Shown: in pieces, positions 49,389 to 58,151 of the stretch
Numbering within the stretch: position 1 is the first letter of the stretch
Layout: every line of letters begins with the position of its first letter
From: Pseudorhodoferax sp032153935
GTDB lineage: Bacteria > Pseudomonadota > Gammaproteobacteria > Burkholderiales > Burkholderiaceae_C
Assembly: GCF_964253035.1 (NCBI RefSeq)
Contig: NZ_CAXUQL020000001.1
Location: 3,286,001 to 3,350,000 of the forward strand
Length of the DNA stretch: 64,000 nt
Reading direction: 5' to 3'
Notes under the pieces: generated by a model
The model's database searches: none
Told to the model about the DNA's origin: nothing
Seen by the model: the letters and a program-made list of their open reading frames with translations, nothing else
Position numbers and translations under genes: made by a program

Positions 49389-50885
49389 TCAGGTGCCCTT
49401 TTGCGATGGCAGCTTGGACACCAGCCGCAGCGACACCGTGAGGCCCTCGAGCTGGTAGTGCGGCCGCAGGAAGAACTTGGACGTGTAGTAGCCGGGGTTG
49501 CCAGGCACCTCCTCGACGGTGACCTCGGCCGCGGCCAGCGGCTTCCTGGACTTGGTGGCCTCGCTCGAATTGGCAGGGTCGCCGTCCACGTAGTTCATGA
49601 TCCATTTGTTCAGCCACTTGGCCATGTCGGCGCGCTCCTTGAACGAGCCCACCTTGTCGCGCGCGATGCACTTGAGGTAGTGCGCAAAGCGTGAGCAGGC
49701 GAACAGGTAGGGCAGGCGGGCCGACAGATTGGCGTTGGCCGTGGCGTCCGGGTCGTCGTACTCCTCGGGCTTTTGCAGCGACTGCGCGCCGATGAAGACG
49801 GCGAAGTCCGAGTTCTTGCGGTGCAGCAGCGGCATGAAGCCGTTCTTGGCCAGCTCGGCCTCGCGCCGGTCGCCGATGGCGATCTCGGTCGGGCACTTCA
49901 TGGCCACGCCGCCGTCGTCCGTGGGGAAGGTGTGGGTCGGCAGGCCCTCCACCGCGCCGCCCGATTCGACACCGCGGATGCGCGTGCACCAGCCGTACAT
50001 CTTGAACGAGCGGTTGATGTTGACGGCCATGGCATAGGCCGAGTTGGCCCAGGCGTAGGCCGAGTGGTCGGCACCGGTGGTCGACTCTTCGAAGTTGAAC
50101 TCCTCCACGGGCGCGGTCTTGGCGCCCCAGGGCAGCCGCGCCAGGAAGCGCGGCATGGCCAGGCCGATGTAGCGCGCGTCGTCCGAGGCGCGCAGCGAGC
50201 GCCAGGCCGCGTACTCGGGCGTGGTGAAGATCTTGGTCAGGTCGCGCGGGTTGGACAGCTCCTGCCACGAACCCATCTGCATCAGGTTGGGGCTGGCCGC
50301 GGAGATGAAGGGCGTGTGCGCGGCGGCGGCCACCTTGCTCATCTCGCCCAGCAGCTCCACGTCGGGCGGGCTGTGGTCGAAGTAGTAGTCGCCCACCAGC
50401 GCGCCGAAGGGCTCGCCGCCGAGCTGGCCGAACTCCTCCTCGTAGACCTTCTTGAACAGCGGGCTCTGGTCCCAGGCCGTGCCCTTGAACTTCTTGAGCG
50501 TCTTGCCGAAGTCCTTCTTGGAGATGTTCATGACGCGGATCTTCAGCATCTCGTCCGTCTCGGTGTTGTTGACGAGGTAGTGCAGGCCGCGCCAGGCGCT
50601 CTCCAGCGCCTGGAACTCGGGGTGGTGCAGGATCAGGTTGACCTGCCTGGAGAGCTGCTCGTCGAGCTCGGCGATCATGGCCTCGATGCTGGCCATCACG
50701 TCGCCGTCGATCAGCTTGGTCGAGGCCAGCGCCTGCTGCGCCAGGGTGAGCACGGCGTTCTGCACGGCGTTGCGCGCGTCGTCGGACTTGGGCTTGAACT
50801 CCTGGTTCAGCAGCGCGGCGAACTCGCTGCCCTCGTACGCGATGCCCTGCAGCGGCGCTGCGCTCTGGAGTGTGTCTTCGGCCAT
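49389..50885 (-). CDS. tssC: T6SS sheath large subunit TssC
   Basis: 498 residues, full length. HHPEFQALESAWRGLHYLVNNTETDE, FKKVYEEEFGQLGGEPFGALVGDYYF and GLAMPRFLARLPWG are hallmarks; the C-terminal GNPGYYTSKFFLRPHYQLEGLTVSLRLVSKLPS carries the part recognised within the contractile sheath. Works with TssB. 44 bp downstream of tssB. Confidence 0.96.
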   Translation of the reverse strand: MAEDTLQSAAPLQGIAYEGSEFAALLNQEFKPKSDDARNAVQNAVLTLAQQALASTKLIDGDVMASIEAMIAELDEQLSRQVNLILHHPEFQALESAWRGLHYLVNNTETDEMLKIRVMNISKKDFGKTLKKFKGTAWDQSPLFKKVYEEEFGQLGGEPFGALVGDYYFDHSPPDVELLGEMSKVAAAAHTPFISAASPNLMQMGSWQELSNPRDLTKIFTTPEYAAWRSLRASDDARYIGLAMPRFLARLPWGAKTAPVEEFNFEESTTGADHSAYAWANSAYAMAVNINRSFKMYGWCTRIRGVESGGAVEGLPTHTFPTDDGGVAMKCPTEIAIGDRREAELAKNGFMPLLHRKNSDFAVFIGAQSLQKPEEYDDPDATANANLSARLPYLFACSRFAHYLKCIARDKVGSFKERADMAKWLNKWIMNYVDGDPANSSEATKSRKPLAAAEVTVEEVPGNPGYYTSKFFLRPHYQLEGLTVSLRLVSKLPSQKGT

Positions 50886-50928
50886 GGTTGCGTCTCTCCC
50901 GGGAGTGCGGATGGAGGGGGCGGCAGCG

Positions 50929-51456
50929 TCAGGCGGCAGCGGCCGGCTGGTCGGCTGCAGGCGCTTCGGGCTTCTTCGCAGCGGCCAATGAGGCCAGCAG
51001 CGCGGGGTCGGCCATCACCTTGGCCAGCAGATCCTCGGCGCCGGTCTTGCCGTCCATGTAGGTCAGGAGGTTGGCGAGCTCCTGGCGCGCCTTGAGCAGC
51101 TGCTTGAGCCCGTCGACCTTCTGCGCCACGGCGGCGGGTGAGAAGTCGTCCAGGTTCTTGAACGTGAGTTCCACCGACAGCTTGCCCTCGCCGGTCAGCG
51201 TGTTGGTGACGGGGAAGGCCACGCGCGGCTTCATCGACTCCATGCGGGCGTCGAAGTTGTCCACGTCGATCTCCAGGAACTTGCGTTCGTTCACGGGCGG
51301 CAGCGGCTCGGCCGGCTTGCCCGAGAGGTCGGACAGCACGCCCATGACGAAGGGCAGCTGCACCTTCTTCTCGGCGCCGTAGAGCTCGACGTCGTACTCG
51401 ATCTGCACGCGTGGGGCGCGGTTGCGGGCGATGAACTTCTGACTGCTGGTGGCCAT
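50929..51456 (-). CDS. tssB: T6SS sheath small subunit TssB
   Basis: 175 residues: SSQKFIARNRAPRVQIEYDVELYGAEKKVQLPFVMGVLSDLSG is the typical N-terminus, followed by FLEIDVDNFDARMESMKPRV and the NLLTYMDGKTGAEDLLAKVM helix. Ala/Pro-rich tail. Ribosome binding site AAGGAG. Forms the sheath heterodimer with TssC. Confidence 0.96.
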   Translation of the reverse strand: MATSSQKFIARNRAPRVQIEYDVELYGAEKKVQLPFVMGVLSDLSGKPAEPLPPVNERKFLEIDVDNFDARMESMKPRVAFPVTNTLTGEGKLSVELTFKNLDDFSPAAVAQKVDGLKQLLKARQELANLLTYMDGKTGAEDLLAKVMADPALLASLAAAKKPEAPAADQPAAAA

Positions 51457-51501
51457 GGTGGACTCCTTGGGCTCCTTGGGGTCGGCGGGCGGTCGGGCGG
51501 C

Positions 51502-52497
51502 TTACTTGGGCGCGCCTGCGAGCTTCTCGATCTGGCCCACGCCGTCGGGCATCAGGTCGCGGATGATCTCGAGGAAGTTCTTGGTCATCAGGCGTTGCGC
51601 GCGCTTGATGAACAGCGGGGCGGGGTTGGTCGGCTCGTTGCGCTCGATCCAGTCGCTCACGCGCTCCAGCATGCGGATCGCGTCCTCGCGCGAGTTGATC
51701 GTGCCGGGCGCAGGTAGGGCCACGGCCGCTGCGGCCGCCACGGTGTTCGCCGCGGGCTGCGGTGCAGGCGTTCCCTGCGCCTGCTGGCCGGCCTGCGCCA
51801 CCACGCGCAGCAGCGCGGCCAGGGGCTTGAGGTCGGGCGAGCGGCCGGCGCCGAGCTGGCGGTCCAGTGCCGCGGCCATGCCCTGCACGGCGAGCAGGCC
51901 AGCCTGCATGGCGCCGGCCAGCGCCGGGACCTGCGTCTGTGCAGCGGCAATGGCGGGCAACAGCGCCTCGGCGGTGGGAACGGCTTCACCGCCATGGGGC
52001 TTGGCGCCGCCGAAGGCCAGCTCCAGATCGCGCACCGTGACGGCATTGCGTGCAGGCGTCAGCGCAGCGCGGCGCAGGTCGGCCAGGCCCTCTTCCTTGA
52101 ACAGCGGCCACAGCGCACTGATGCGTTCCGTGGGGTCGTTGTCGTCGCCGGCATCCAGCTGCGGATGCACCAGCGGCCAGTGCTGCTCCAGCAAGCCATG
52201 CAGCAGCTGCAGGCCCTGCACCATGCCGACCAGGCCTTCGACATGGGCGGCGCTGCGCGTGAGCCAGACGGCCACGCGCAGATCGCGGGTGCGCGCGGCG
52301 AGGTCATGCGCATGCCGGTGCACGGCATGCCAGTCGGGTGGCGTGGCCGCGATGAGCTTGGTGCCGTACTGCTGCTCGGGCGTGCCCGCGGCGGCGCGCT
52401 CCAGCGCCTGGAACGCGTCGTCGTGGTCCAGCGCCGGCCCGCACGGCGCGTCGCCGGCGAGGGGGGTGAGGAGCGCATCGGTGTCGAGCGTTGGCAT
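51502..52497 (-). CDS. tssA: T6SS cap/assembly protein TssA
   Basis: 331 residues from the ATG of MPTLDTDALLTPL. The N-terminal ImpA domain has the family motifs (PCGPALDHDDAFQALERAA, DWHAVHRHAHDLAARTRDLRVAVWLTRS, HWPLVHPQLDAGDDNDPTERISAL). The C-terminal INSREDAIRMLERVSDWIERNEPTNPAPLFIKRAQRLM is the short TssA C-terminal type. First gene of the large - strand tss operon. The longer frame starting at 52569 begins inside the promoter box and is rejected. Confidence 0.93.
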   Translation of the reverse strand: MPTLDTDALLTPLAGDAPCGPALDHDDAFQALERAAAGTPEQQYGTKLIAATPPDWHAVHRHAHDLAARTRDLRVAVWLTRSAAHVEGLVGMVQGLQLLHGLLEQHWPLVHPQLDAGDDNDPTERISALWPLFKEEGLADLRRAALTPARNAVTVRDLELAFGGAKPHGGEAVPTAEALLPAIAAAQTQVPALAGAMQAGLLAVQGMAAALDRQLGAGRSPDLKPLAALLRVVAQAGQQAQGTPAPQPAANTVAAAAAVALPAPGTINSREDAIRMLERVSDWIERNEPTNPAPLFIKRAQRLMTKNFLEIIRDLMPDGVGQIEKLAGAPK

Positions 52498-52526
52498 GCA
52501 GTGGTCCTGCGGGAGGGTTGCGGACC

Positions 52527-52568
52527 ACTTTAGGACGGCAGGACCGCGTGCACAGCGGACGAAAGTCA
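52527..52568 (-). promoter_or_regulatory. Shared T6SS promoter, copy 6 (tssA operon)
   Basis: TGACTTTCG (52568-52560), 4 nt, poor -35 CTGTGC, 17 nt, -10 TAAAGT. Predicted start near 52520, 23 nt before the tssA ATG. The weak -35 beside a conserved upstream box is what an activator-dependent promoter looks like. Confidence 0.6.
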
Positions 52569-52615
52569 CTTTGGGCCGGCGCGGCGTCCCGCGAAATGGG
52601 GATGGCCGCCGCGCG

Positions 52616-54391
52616 TCAGGGCAGCATGCCGCGCACCGTGCCGAGCAGCTTGCGCGGCTGCAGCGGCTTGATCAGCACGGTGTGGCCGGCCTCGGCGGCA
52701 CGCTGCAGCTCCTCGTGCGTGGTGTCGCCGGTCACGACGATGGCCGGCACCTCGTAGCCGCACTGGCGGCGCACGGCGGCGATGGCGGCGATGCCGTCCG
52801 CATCATCGCCCAGGTGCAGGTCGGAGACGATCAGGTCGGGCGGCAGTTCCATGGCGGCTGCGGCGCGTTGCGCGGCCTCGGCGCTGGCCGCAGCCATCAC
52901 GGTGTAGCCCCATTCCTCGAGCAGGATGCGCAGGCCCTCGCGGATGGCCTCGTCGTCGTCGATCACGAGCACGGCGCGCGCCTGCGGCACCGGCATGGGC
53001 CGCGTGTCGGCGGCGGCCGTGGCGTCGCGGATCTCGGGCAGGCCGCCGCGCGGGATGGCCAGCCGGAACATGGTGCCGCGGCCGGGGTGCGAGGCCACGG
53101 TCAGCCCGTGGTTCAGCAGCCGCGCCAGCCGGCGCACGATGGCCAGGCCCATGCCCAGACCCTGGCTGCGCCCGCGGGTGGAGCGCCCGCACTGGTAGAA
53201 CTCGTCGAAAACGCGCGGCAGCTCGGCCGGCGCGATGCCGACACCGGTGTCCCAGACCTCCACGTGGATGTGCTCGCGCGTGGAACGTGCCACCAGCACC
53301 ACGCCGCCGCGCTCGGTGTAGCGCAGCGCGTTCTGCAGCAGGTTTCCGAGGATCCGCTCGAGCAGCTGCGGGTCGCTCGTGACCGACTTGCCGCCCGGCG
53401 AGAAGCGCAGGCCCAGGCCGCGCGCCTCGGCCTGGCCGGCGTACTGCATGTGCAGCCGGCGGAACACGTCGCGCAACGGAAAGTGCTGCAGGTTGGGCTC
53501 GACCGCGCCGGCGTCGAGCCGCGAGACATCGAGCATCGCGTTGAACGAGCGTTCCAGCCCCTCGATGGAGCGCGTCACGTTGCGCACCAGCGGCTCCTGC
53601 TCGGTGCCCAGCAGCCGCAGTTCCAGCGCGCCGGCGAACAGGCCCAGCGCGTGCACGGGCTGGCGCAGGTCGTGCGTGGCGGTGGCCAGGAAGCGGGTCT
53701 TGTCGCGGTCGGCCTGGTGTGCGGCGCGCAGCGCGTTCTCCAGAGCGTGCAGCGCATCGCCGCGTTCGGAATGGGCCAGGCGCTGGCGCCGCCAGCGGCG
53801 GTGGCCGAACAGGGCGAGCGCGGCGGCCAGCAGGGCGGCCGCTGCGGCGCTGCCGCTGGCGGGCGCGGGCGCGCCCTGCAGCGCCCAGGCCAGGGCTTGT
53901 GACGCCGGCACGGCCGCCAGCAGCGCCACGGGCGGGCCCAGCGGCGCCAGCAGCGCGGCCAGCAGTGGCACCAGCACCAGCAAGGCCATGGCGGGGCTGC
54001 TGGCGGCCGTGGCCGGCAGCAGCCAGGGCAGGGCGCAGAGCAGCAGGCCCCAGGCCAGCAGCAGCGCGCCGCAGGCATGGCGCCTCGAACGCTGGCGCCG
54101 GCGTGCGGCCGGGCTCAGCCGGCCCAGCTGCCGCGCCAGCAGTCCACAGGCCAGCGCTGCCGCCGTCGCCAGGCCGAGCACGGTGGCGGCGCCCGCGCCA
54201 TGCAGGCCGGGCCAGGCCTGCACGGGCGGCAGCAACAGGGCCGCGGGCAGGCTGGCGGGCCAGGTGGCCAGCGCCTCGTCGACCGCTGCATCGCGCAGGC
54301 GCCGCGCGGTGGAGCGGCGCGCGCGCCGCTCAAGCGGGGGCGCCTCGTCCGGCGCGGCGTTCTCGACGGCGGTGAAGGCAGCGTTCGGCAT
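52616..54391 (-). CDS. Hybrid sensor histidine kinase/response regulator
   Basis: 591 residues. Several hydrophobic segments between about 40 and 190, a histidine kinase core with the H-box ATHDLRQPVHALGLF, N-box (ERILGNLLQNALRYT) and G boxes (WDTGVGIAPAEL, GLGMGLAIVRRLA), then a C-terminal receiver (VLVIDDDEAIREGL, phosphoacceptor in LIVSDLHL, and VLIKP). It is adjacent to tssA and to a LuxR-type regulator, so control of the T6SS locus is a reasonable inference. No dedicated input domain is evident. Confidence 0.9.
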   Translation of the reverse strand: MPNAAFTAVENAAPDEAPPLERRARRSTARRLRDAAVDEALATWPASLPAALLLPPVQAWPGLHGAGAATVLGLATAAALACGLLARQLGRLSPAARRRQRSRRHACGALLLAWGLLLCALPWLLPATAASSPAMALLVLVPLLAALLAPLGPPVALLAAVPASQALAWALQGAPAPASGSAAAAALLAAALALFGHRRWRRQRLAHSERGDALHALENALRAAHQADRDKTRFLATATHDLRQPVHALGLFAGALELRLLGTEQEPLVRNVTRSIEGLERSFNAMLDVSRLDAGAVEPNLQHFPLRDVFRRLHMQYAGQAEARGLGLRFSPGGKSVTSDPQLLERILGNLLQNALRYTERGGVVLVARSTREHIHVEVWDTGVGIAPAELPRVFDEFYQCGRSTRGRSQGLGMGLAIVRRLARLLNHGLTVASHPGRGTMFRLAIPRGGLPEIRDATAAADTRPMPVPQARAVLVIDDDEAIREGLRILLEEWGYTVMAAASAEAAQRAAAAMELPPDLIVSDLHLGDDADGIAAIAAVRRQCGYEVPAIVVTGDTTHEELQRAAEAGHTVLIKPLQPRKLLGTVRGMLP

Positions 54392-54416
54392 GGTGCGCCC
54401 GAACGCCGCGGGGCAT

Positions 54417-55109
54417 TCAGCGGAACAGGCTGATCATGTGCGAGCGCGAGCGCACGTCCAGCGCCAGCAGCAGCGAGGACACGTAGTTCTTGACGGTGCC
54501 CAGCGAGAGCTCGGTCGAGTTGCTGATCTCCTGGTTGCCGCAGCCCGACAGCACGAGCTCCAGGATCTCCAGGTGGCGCGGGCCGAGTTCGGCGACGCGG
54601 TCGAACATCGCCGAGGACGGGAAGTGCGGGAACAGGGTGGTGTCCACGGCCGGGCGGCGCTGGCGCGCGCTGTCGACGAGCGCCTGCAGCGAACTGCGCA
54701 TCTGGTCCATCTGCGCGCTCTTGGGCACATAGCCCACGGCGCCCAGCGCGCGCGCCTGGCGCACGACGAATTCGTCCTGGGTGCCGCTGAACACCGCCAC
54801 GCGCGCCTGCGGGAAGGTCTGCATGAAGCGCCGCAGCCCCTGCAGGCCCTTGCAGTCGCCCAGGTTCAGGTCGAGCAGCACCGCGTCCACCGGCGTGCGC
54901 TCGCGGTACAGGCGCAGGCCCTCGTCCAGTGTGGGCGCCTCGATCCACTCGATGCGCAGCCCGCCGAGCATGGGGTAGAGCGTGCGGATGCCGGCGCGCA
55001 CGAGTTCGTGGTCGTCGATGAGCAGGATGCGGCGCGTGCTGCGCGGCATGGCGGTCGCCGCATCTGCGGCCGTTGGCTCGGACAGTTGCACATCCAACAG
55101 TGTTTCCAT
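54417..55109 (-). CDS. LuxR/NarL-type response regulator
   Basis: 230 residues. Receiver domain with ILLIDDHELVRAGI, phosphoacceptor Asp in AVLLDLNLGDCKG and the GAVGYVPK lysine. C-terminal LuxR helix-turn-helix (LGPRHLEILELVLSGCGNQEISNSTELSLGTVKNYVSSLL). It lies 25 bp upstream of the hybrid kinase gene and forms a two-gene operon with it. A candidate for binding the shared T6SS box, though direct evidence is lacking. Confidence 0.9.
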   Translation of the reverse strand: METLLDVQLSEPTAADAATAMPRSTRRILLIDDHELVRAGIRTLYPMLGGLRIEWIEAPTLDEGLRLYRERTPVDAVLLDLNLGDCKGLQGLRRFMQTFPQARVAVFSGTQDEFVVRQARALGAVGYVPKSAQMDQMRSSLQALVDSARQRRPAVDTTLFPHFPSSAMFDRVAELGPRHLEILELVLSGCGNQEISNSTELSLGTVKNYVSSLLLALDVRSRSHMISLFR

Positions 55110-55323
55110 GGTCCTCTCCTTGACGGCGGGCCCGGATTCGTCGTCGGTATCAGACTAATCGCACCGGGCTGATGCATCGTAGGACTGGCGGATGGGGGGC
55201 GGCAACATCATTCTTTAGGAGGCGGACTGTGCAGTAGTGCACATATCGCCGGTTCTTGTATCAGGCTTGTTGCGTGGCCGGCGGCGCCGTGAAACCAACG
55301 AAACACGCGAAGCTTGCCGCCCT

Positions 55324-55405
55324 GCTGAGCAGGCCGCGGCCATCGCCGAGAGCGGCGTGCCGCGCCGCGAACGCTTCGTCACGACCAAGGTCTGGACCGT
55401 GGCGA
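55324..55405 (+). pseudogene. Aldo/keto reductase gene fragment
   Basis: A short frame reads AEQAAAIAESGVPRRERFVT then TKVW, the conserved N-terminal block of aldo/keto reductases (...AL..SGVPRE.LFVTTKVW). Nothing of the rest of the enzyme is present. It lies in the 338-bp gap between the response regulator and the DUF3750 gene; apart from this relic I see nothing in the gap. Confidence 0.55.
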
Positions 55406-55447
55406 GCGCCAGGCCGATCTGGCCGGTCTGGCGCCGGCCTGGATTCA

Positions 55448-56209
55448 TCAGAGCGGGCCGGGCAGCTTGCCCAGCCCGGGCAGGCGCAGCGCCATGTCGT
55501 CCAGGTCCACGCCGAAGCCCAGGCCCAGCAGATTGAGCTCCAGGCCCTCGTCGCGTGCGAGCGTGATTCCGGCCAGGCCCAGCAGCGAAACCTGCCAGCC
55601 CGTGCCGCTGGGCGCGTGCGCGAAGAACTGCGCGGGGCCCAGATAGTCCTTGCCGATGGCGGTGGGCGGCAGGTCCAGCCGCAACTCGGGCACCTCGCGC
55701 GCGACCCAGGCCACGAAGGTGTTGCTGTTCGGGCCGGGCCACAGGCCGTAGGTGTGGCCCCAGGGGTAGCGCGCGACGGCGGCCTCGATGCGGTCGATCA
55801 TGGCCTCGGCCTCGGGGCCGCGGTGCTCCACCAGCAGGCGCGGATAGGCGCCGTACCAGTGCGTGTCGGGCAGGGTGCTCTCGCCCTGGACCAGCGCGTC
55901 GCCGCCGTAGCGCGCGCGCCAGCCCAGGATCTGCCAGGTGGTGTAGTGGTCGGCCCCGGCGCGCTTGACCGCGATCCAGGGGTGGATGCCGAAGGCCCCG
56001 CGCCAGCGCACGATGCGCGCGCCGTAGACCTGCACCACGGCGCGTTGCTCGATGGCCGGATCGGGGGCCTGGCCGGTGGGCGAGCGTTCACGGCTGTGCC
56101 AGGGCGTGTCCAGGTCCAGCTTGCCCGAGGCCAGCACGCCGATGGGACCCAGCAGCAGCAGGGCGACCAGGGCCAGCAGGCGCAGCGGCCAGCGCAACCA
56201 TCTCCTCAT
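55448..56209 (-). CDS. DUF3750 family protein
   Basis: 253 residues. One N-terminal membrane helix (about 5-27), then a periplasmic domain with the DUF3750 pattern: VVQVYGARIVRWRGAFGIHPWIAVK, WHGYD-like ARYGGDALVQGES, PWGHTYGLWPGPNSNTFVAWVARE and ALPPTAIGKDYL-like block. The His/Asn/Cys-type arrangement of the family is not proven catalytic. Start overlaps the stop of the PLP enzyme gene, so the two are co-transcribed. Function unknown. Confidence 0.8.
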   Translation of the reverse strand: MRRWLRWPLRLLALVALLLLGPIGVLASGKLDLDTPWHSRERSPTGQAPDPAIEQRAVVQVYGARIVRWRGAFGIHPWIAVKRAGADHYTTWQILGWRARYGGDALVQGESTLPDTHWYGAYPRLLVEHRGPEAEAMIDRIEAAVARYPWGHTYGLWPGPNSNTFVAWVAREVPELRLDLPPTAIGKDYLGPAQFFAHAPSGTGWQVSLLGLAGITLARDEGLELNLLGLGFGVDLDDMALRLPGLGKLPGPL

Positions 56210-57405
56210 GCCTGGCCCTCCATGGCCGCCTGCGCCTGGGCGAAGTCGCGCTGCAGGTCGCCGATGTGCTCCAGCCCCACGGCCAGCCGCACGAAGTTGG
56301 GCGCGATGTCGGCAGCAAGCATCTGCGCCTCGTTCATGGTGCCGGCCCACATGGCGGCCGCGTGCACGATCAGTGTCTCCACGCCGCCCAGGCTCACGGC
56401 CTGGGTGGCCAGCGTCAGCGAGGCGACGAAGCGGCTGGTGGCGGCATAGCCGGCCTTCAGCGCGAAGGCGATGACGGGGCCGCCGCCGGTCATCTGGCGC
56501 CGGGCCAGAGCGTGCTGCGGATGGCTTTCGAGCAGCGGGTAGTGCACGCGCTCGACCTGCGGCTGGCGTTCCAGCCAGGCGGCCAGCGCGAGCGCGTTGG
56601 CGTTGATGCGCTCCATGCGCACGGCCAGCGTGCGCAGCCCGCGCAGCAGCAGCCAGGCGTCCATGGGCGAGAGCACTGCGCCCAGCGTGGTGTGCATGGG
56701 CCAGATGCGCTCGGCCAGCGCCTCGGAGCAGCAAATGACGCCGGCCGTCAGGTCATGGTGGCCGCCCAGGGCCTTGGTCGCGCTGTGCACCACGATGTCG
56801 ATGCCCAGCGCGTGCGGCTTGCAGTTGACGGGCGAGGCGAAGGTGTTGTCGGCAACCGTCAGGATGCCGCGCGGCTGCGCCAGCGCCGCCACGCCGGCCA
56901 GGTCGGTCAGCACCAGCGTGGGGTTGGCGGGCGTCTCCACGAGGATGAGCCGGGTCTCGGGCGTGAGCGCTGCTTCGATGGCCGCCAGGTCGCTCTGCTC
57001 GACGATGCTGACCCGCACGCCGAAGCGCGGCAGAACTTCGTCGAACAGCTTGGCCGTGCTCATGTAGTGCCGGGTCTGCGCCACCACGTGGTCGCCGGCC
57101 TGCACCAGGGCCAGCACCGTGGTGCTGATGGCGCCCATGCCCGAGGCCGTCAGCAGCGCGGTCTCGGTGCCCTCCAGCGCGGCGACGATTGCGGCCGCGC
57201 GCGCGTGCGTTGGGTTGCCATAGCGCGTGTAGTAGGCGGCATGGCGTGGCGTGCCGGCCATGGCCGCGAATTCGGCCGCGTCGCGGGCCTTGAAGGTCGC
57301 GCTGTAGTGGATGGGCGCGCTGATGGCCGTGTCGTCGGACAGGCCGGCATCGCCGTGCAGCACGCGGGTGGCGTCGTGCCAGGCGTCGTCGGAAGAAGGG
57401 TGCAT
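56206..57405 (-). CDS. Cys/Met-metabolism PLP-dependent enzyme
   Basis: 399 residues. Fold-type I gamma-family enzyme: YTRYGNPTHARAAAIVAALEGTE, the PLP-binding strand TLVLTDLAGVAAL..., the Schiff-base lysine in VVHSATKALGGHHDLTAGV, and VLSPMDAWLLLRGLRTLAVRM. Members include cystathionine gamma-synthase, beta- and gamma-lyases and O-acetylhomoserine sulfhydrylase; I cannot choose. An upstream start would add residues without homology. Precedes the DUF3750 gene. Confidence 0.85.
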   Translation of the reverse strand: MHPSSDDAWHDATRVLHGDAGLSDDTAISAPIHYSATFKARDAAEFAAMAGTPRHAAYYTRYGNPTHARAAAIVAALEGTETALLTASGMGAISTTVLALVQAGDHVVAQTRHYMSTAKLFDEVLPRFGVRVSIVEQSDLAAIEAALTPETRLILVETPANPTLVLTDLAGVAALAQPRGILTVADNTFASPVNCKPHALGIDIVVHSATKALGGHHDLTAGVICCSEALAERIWPMHTTLGAVLSPMDAWLLLRGLRTLAVRMERINANALALAAWLERQPQVERVHYPLLESHPQHALARRQMTGGGPVIAFALKAGYAATSRFVASLTLATQAVSLGGVETLIVHAAAMWAGTMNEAQMLAADIAPNFVRLAVGLEHIGDLQRDFAQAQAAMEGQA

Positions 57406-57504
57406 TGCTGGAAGGAATCCGCAGGAGAAAGCCAGTGCGCATGATGCGCCCGCGCGTTGGCTGCGGGTAATCCCGGGGCTGTGGCCGGTTTCTGGATTTC
57501 TACA

Positions 57505-57531
57505 ATATGGACACATATCCACTATATGGAC
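57505..57531. promoter_or_regulatory. Putative operator/promoter region of the cupin gene
   Basis: ATATGGACA occurs twice (57505 and 57524), with ATATCCA between them, giving interleaved inverted repeats TGGA-N6-TCCA and TCCA-N5-TGGA. It lies just upstream of the cupin ATG in otherwise GC-rich DNA. An IclR-family regulator encoded 2.5 kb downstream is the natural candidate to bind it. Confidence 0.4.
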
Positions 57532-57539
57532 AATCCGCG

Positions 57540-58067
57540 ATGCCGACCGACCGCGCCGATCCTGAGCCGCTGACCCCCTACCAGTACCCCAATCCACCCG
57601 AAGCCCTGCCCGAGATCGTGATTCCCCACGCGATTCCGACGGACGAACGCCTGTGGGTGCCGCAGGCCGAGAACGTGTGGTTCCGCCCGCTGTGCCTGAA
57701 TGCGAGCCAGGGCTACTGGATGAATCTGCTGCGCGTGCGCAAGTCCGGCGTGCTGAGCCGGCACCGCCATCCGCAGGCCGTGCACGGCTTCGTGCTCAAG
57801 GGCCGCTGGAAATACCTGGAGCACGACTGGTGGGCCGAGGAGGGCGGCTACGTGTTCGAGCCGCCGGGCGAAACGCACACGCTCTACGTGCCCGAGGACG
57901 TGCAGGAAATGATCACCTACTTCCAGGTCAACGGAGTCATGTACTACACCGACCCCTGGGGCAAGGGCATGGGCTACGAAGACGTGTTCACCAAGATCGA
58001 CATGTGCAAGAAGCACTTCGAGGCCGTGGGCCTGGGCGCGGACTACGCCCAGCAGTTCATCCGATGA
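57540..58067 (+). CDS. Cupin, 2,4'-dihydroxyacetophenone dioxygenase family
   Basis: 175 residues. Cupin metal-binding motifs are visible: SRHRHPQAVHGFVLKGRWKYLEHDW (motif 1 with two His and Glu) and GYVFEPPGETHTLYV (motif 2 with His). The pattern matches the 2,4'-dihydroxyacetophenone dioxygenase family, Fe-dependent C-C bond-cleaving enzymes. Substrate here is unknown. ATG at 57540 chosen; the upstream ATG at 57507 falls inside the repeat operator. Confidence 0.78.
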   Translation: MPTDRADPEPLTPYQYPNPPEALPEIVIPHAIPTDERLWVPQAENVWFRPLCLNASQGYWMNLLRVRKSGVLSRHRHPQAVHGFVLKGRWKYLEHDWWAEEGGYVFEPPGETHTLYVPEDVQEMITYFQVNGVMYYTDPWGKGMGYEDVFTKIDMCKKHFEAVGLGADYAQQFIR

Positions 58068-58151
58068 GCACTGCCGGCGCCGTCTTCGACTGCGCCGGAC
58101 GGCCGCGCCACTGACCGACTCCCCCACAACCACGACACCATCACCATCGAC

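Noticed and set aside
52498..52569. N-terminal extension of TssA starting at GTG 52569
   Set aside because: The extension begins inside the promoter box and has no ribosome binding site or homology; the ATG at 52497 starts with the conserved TssA N-terminus.
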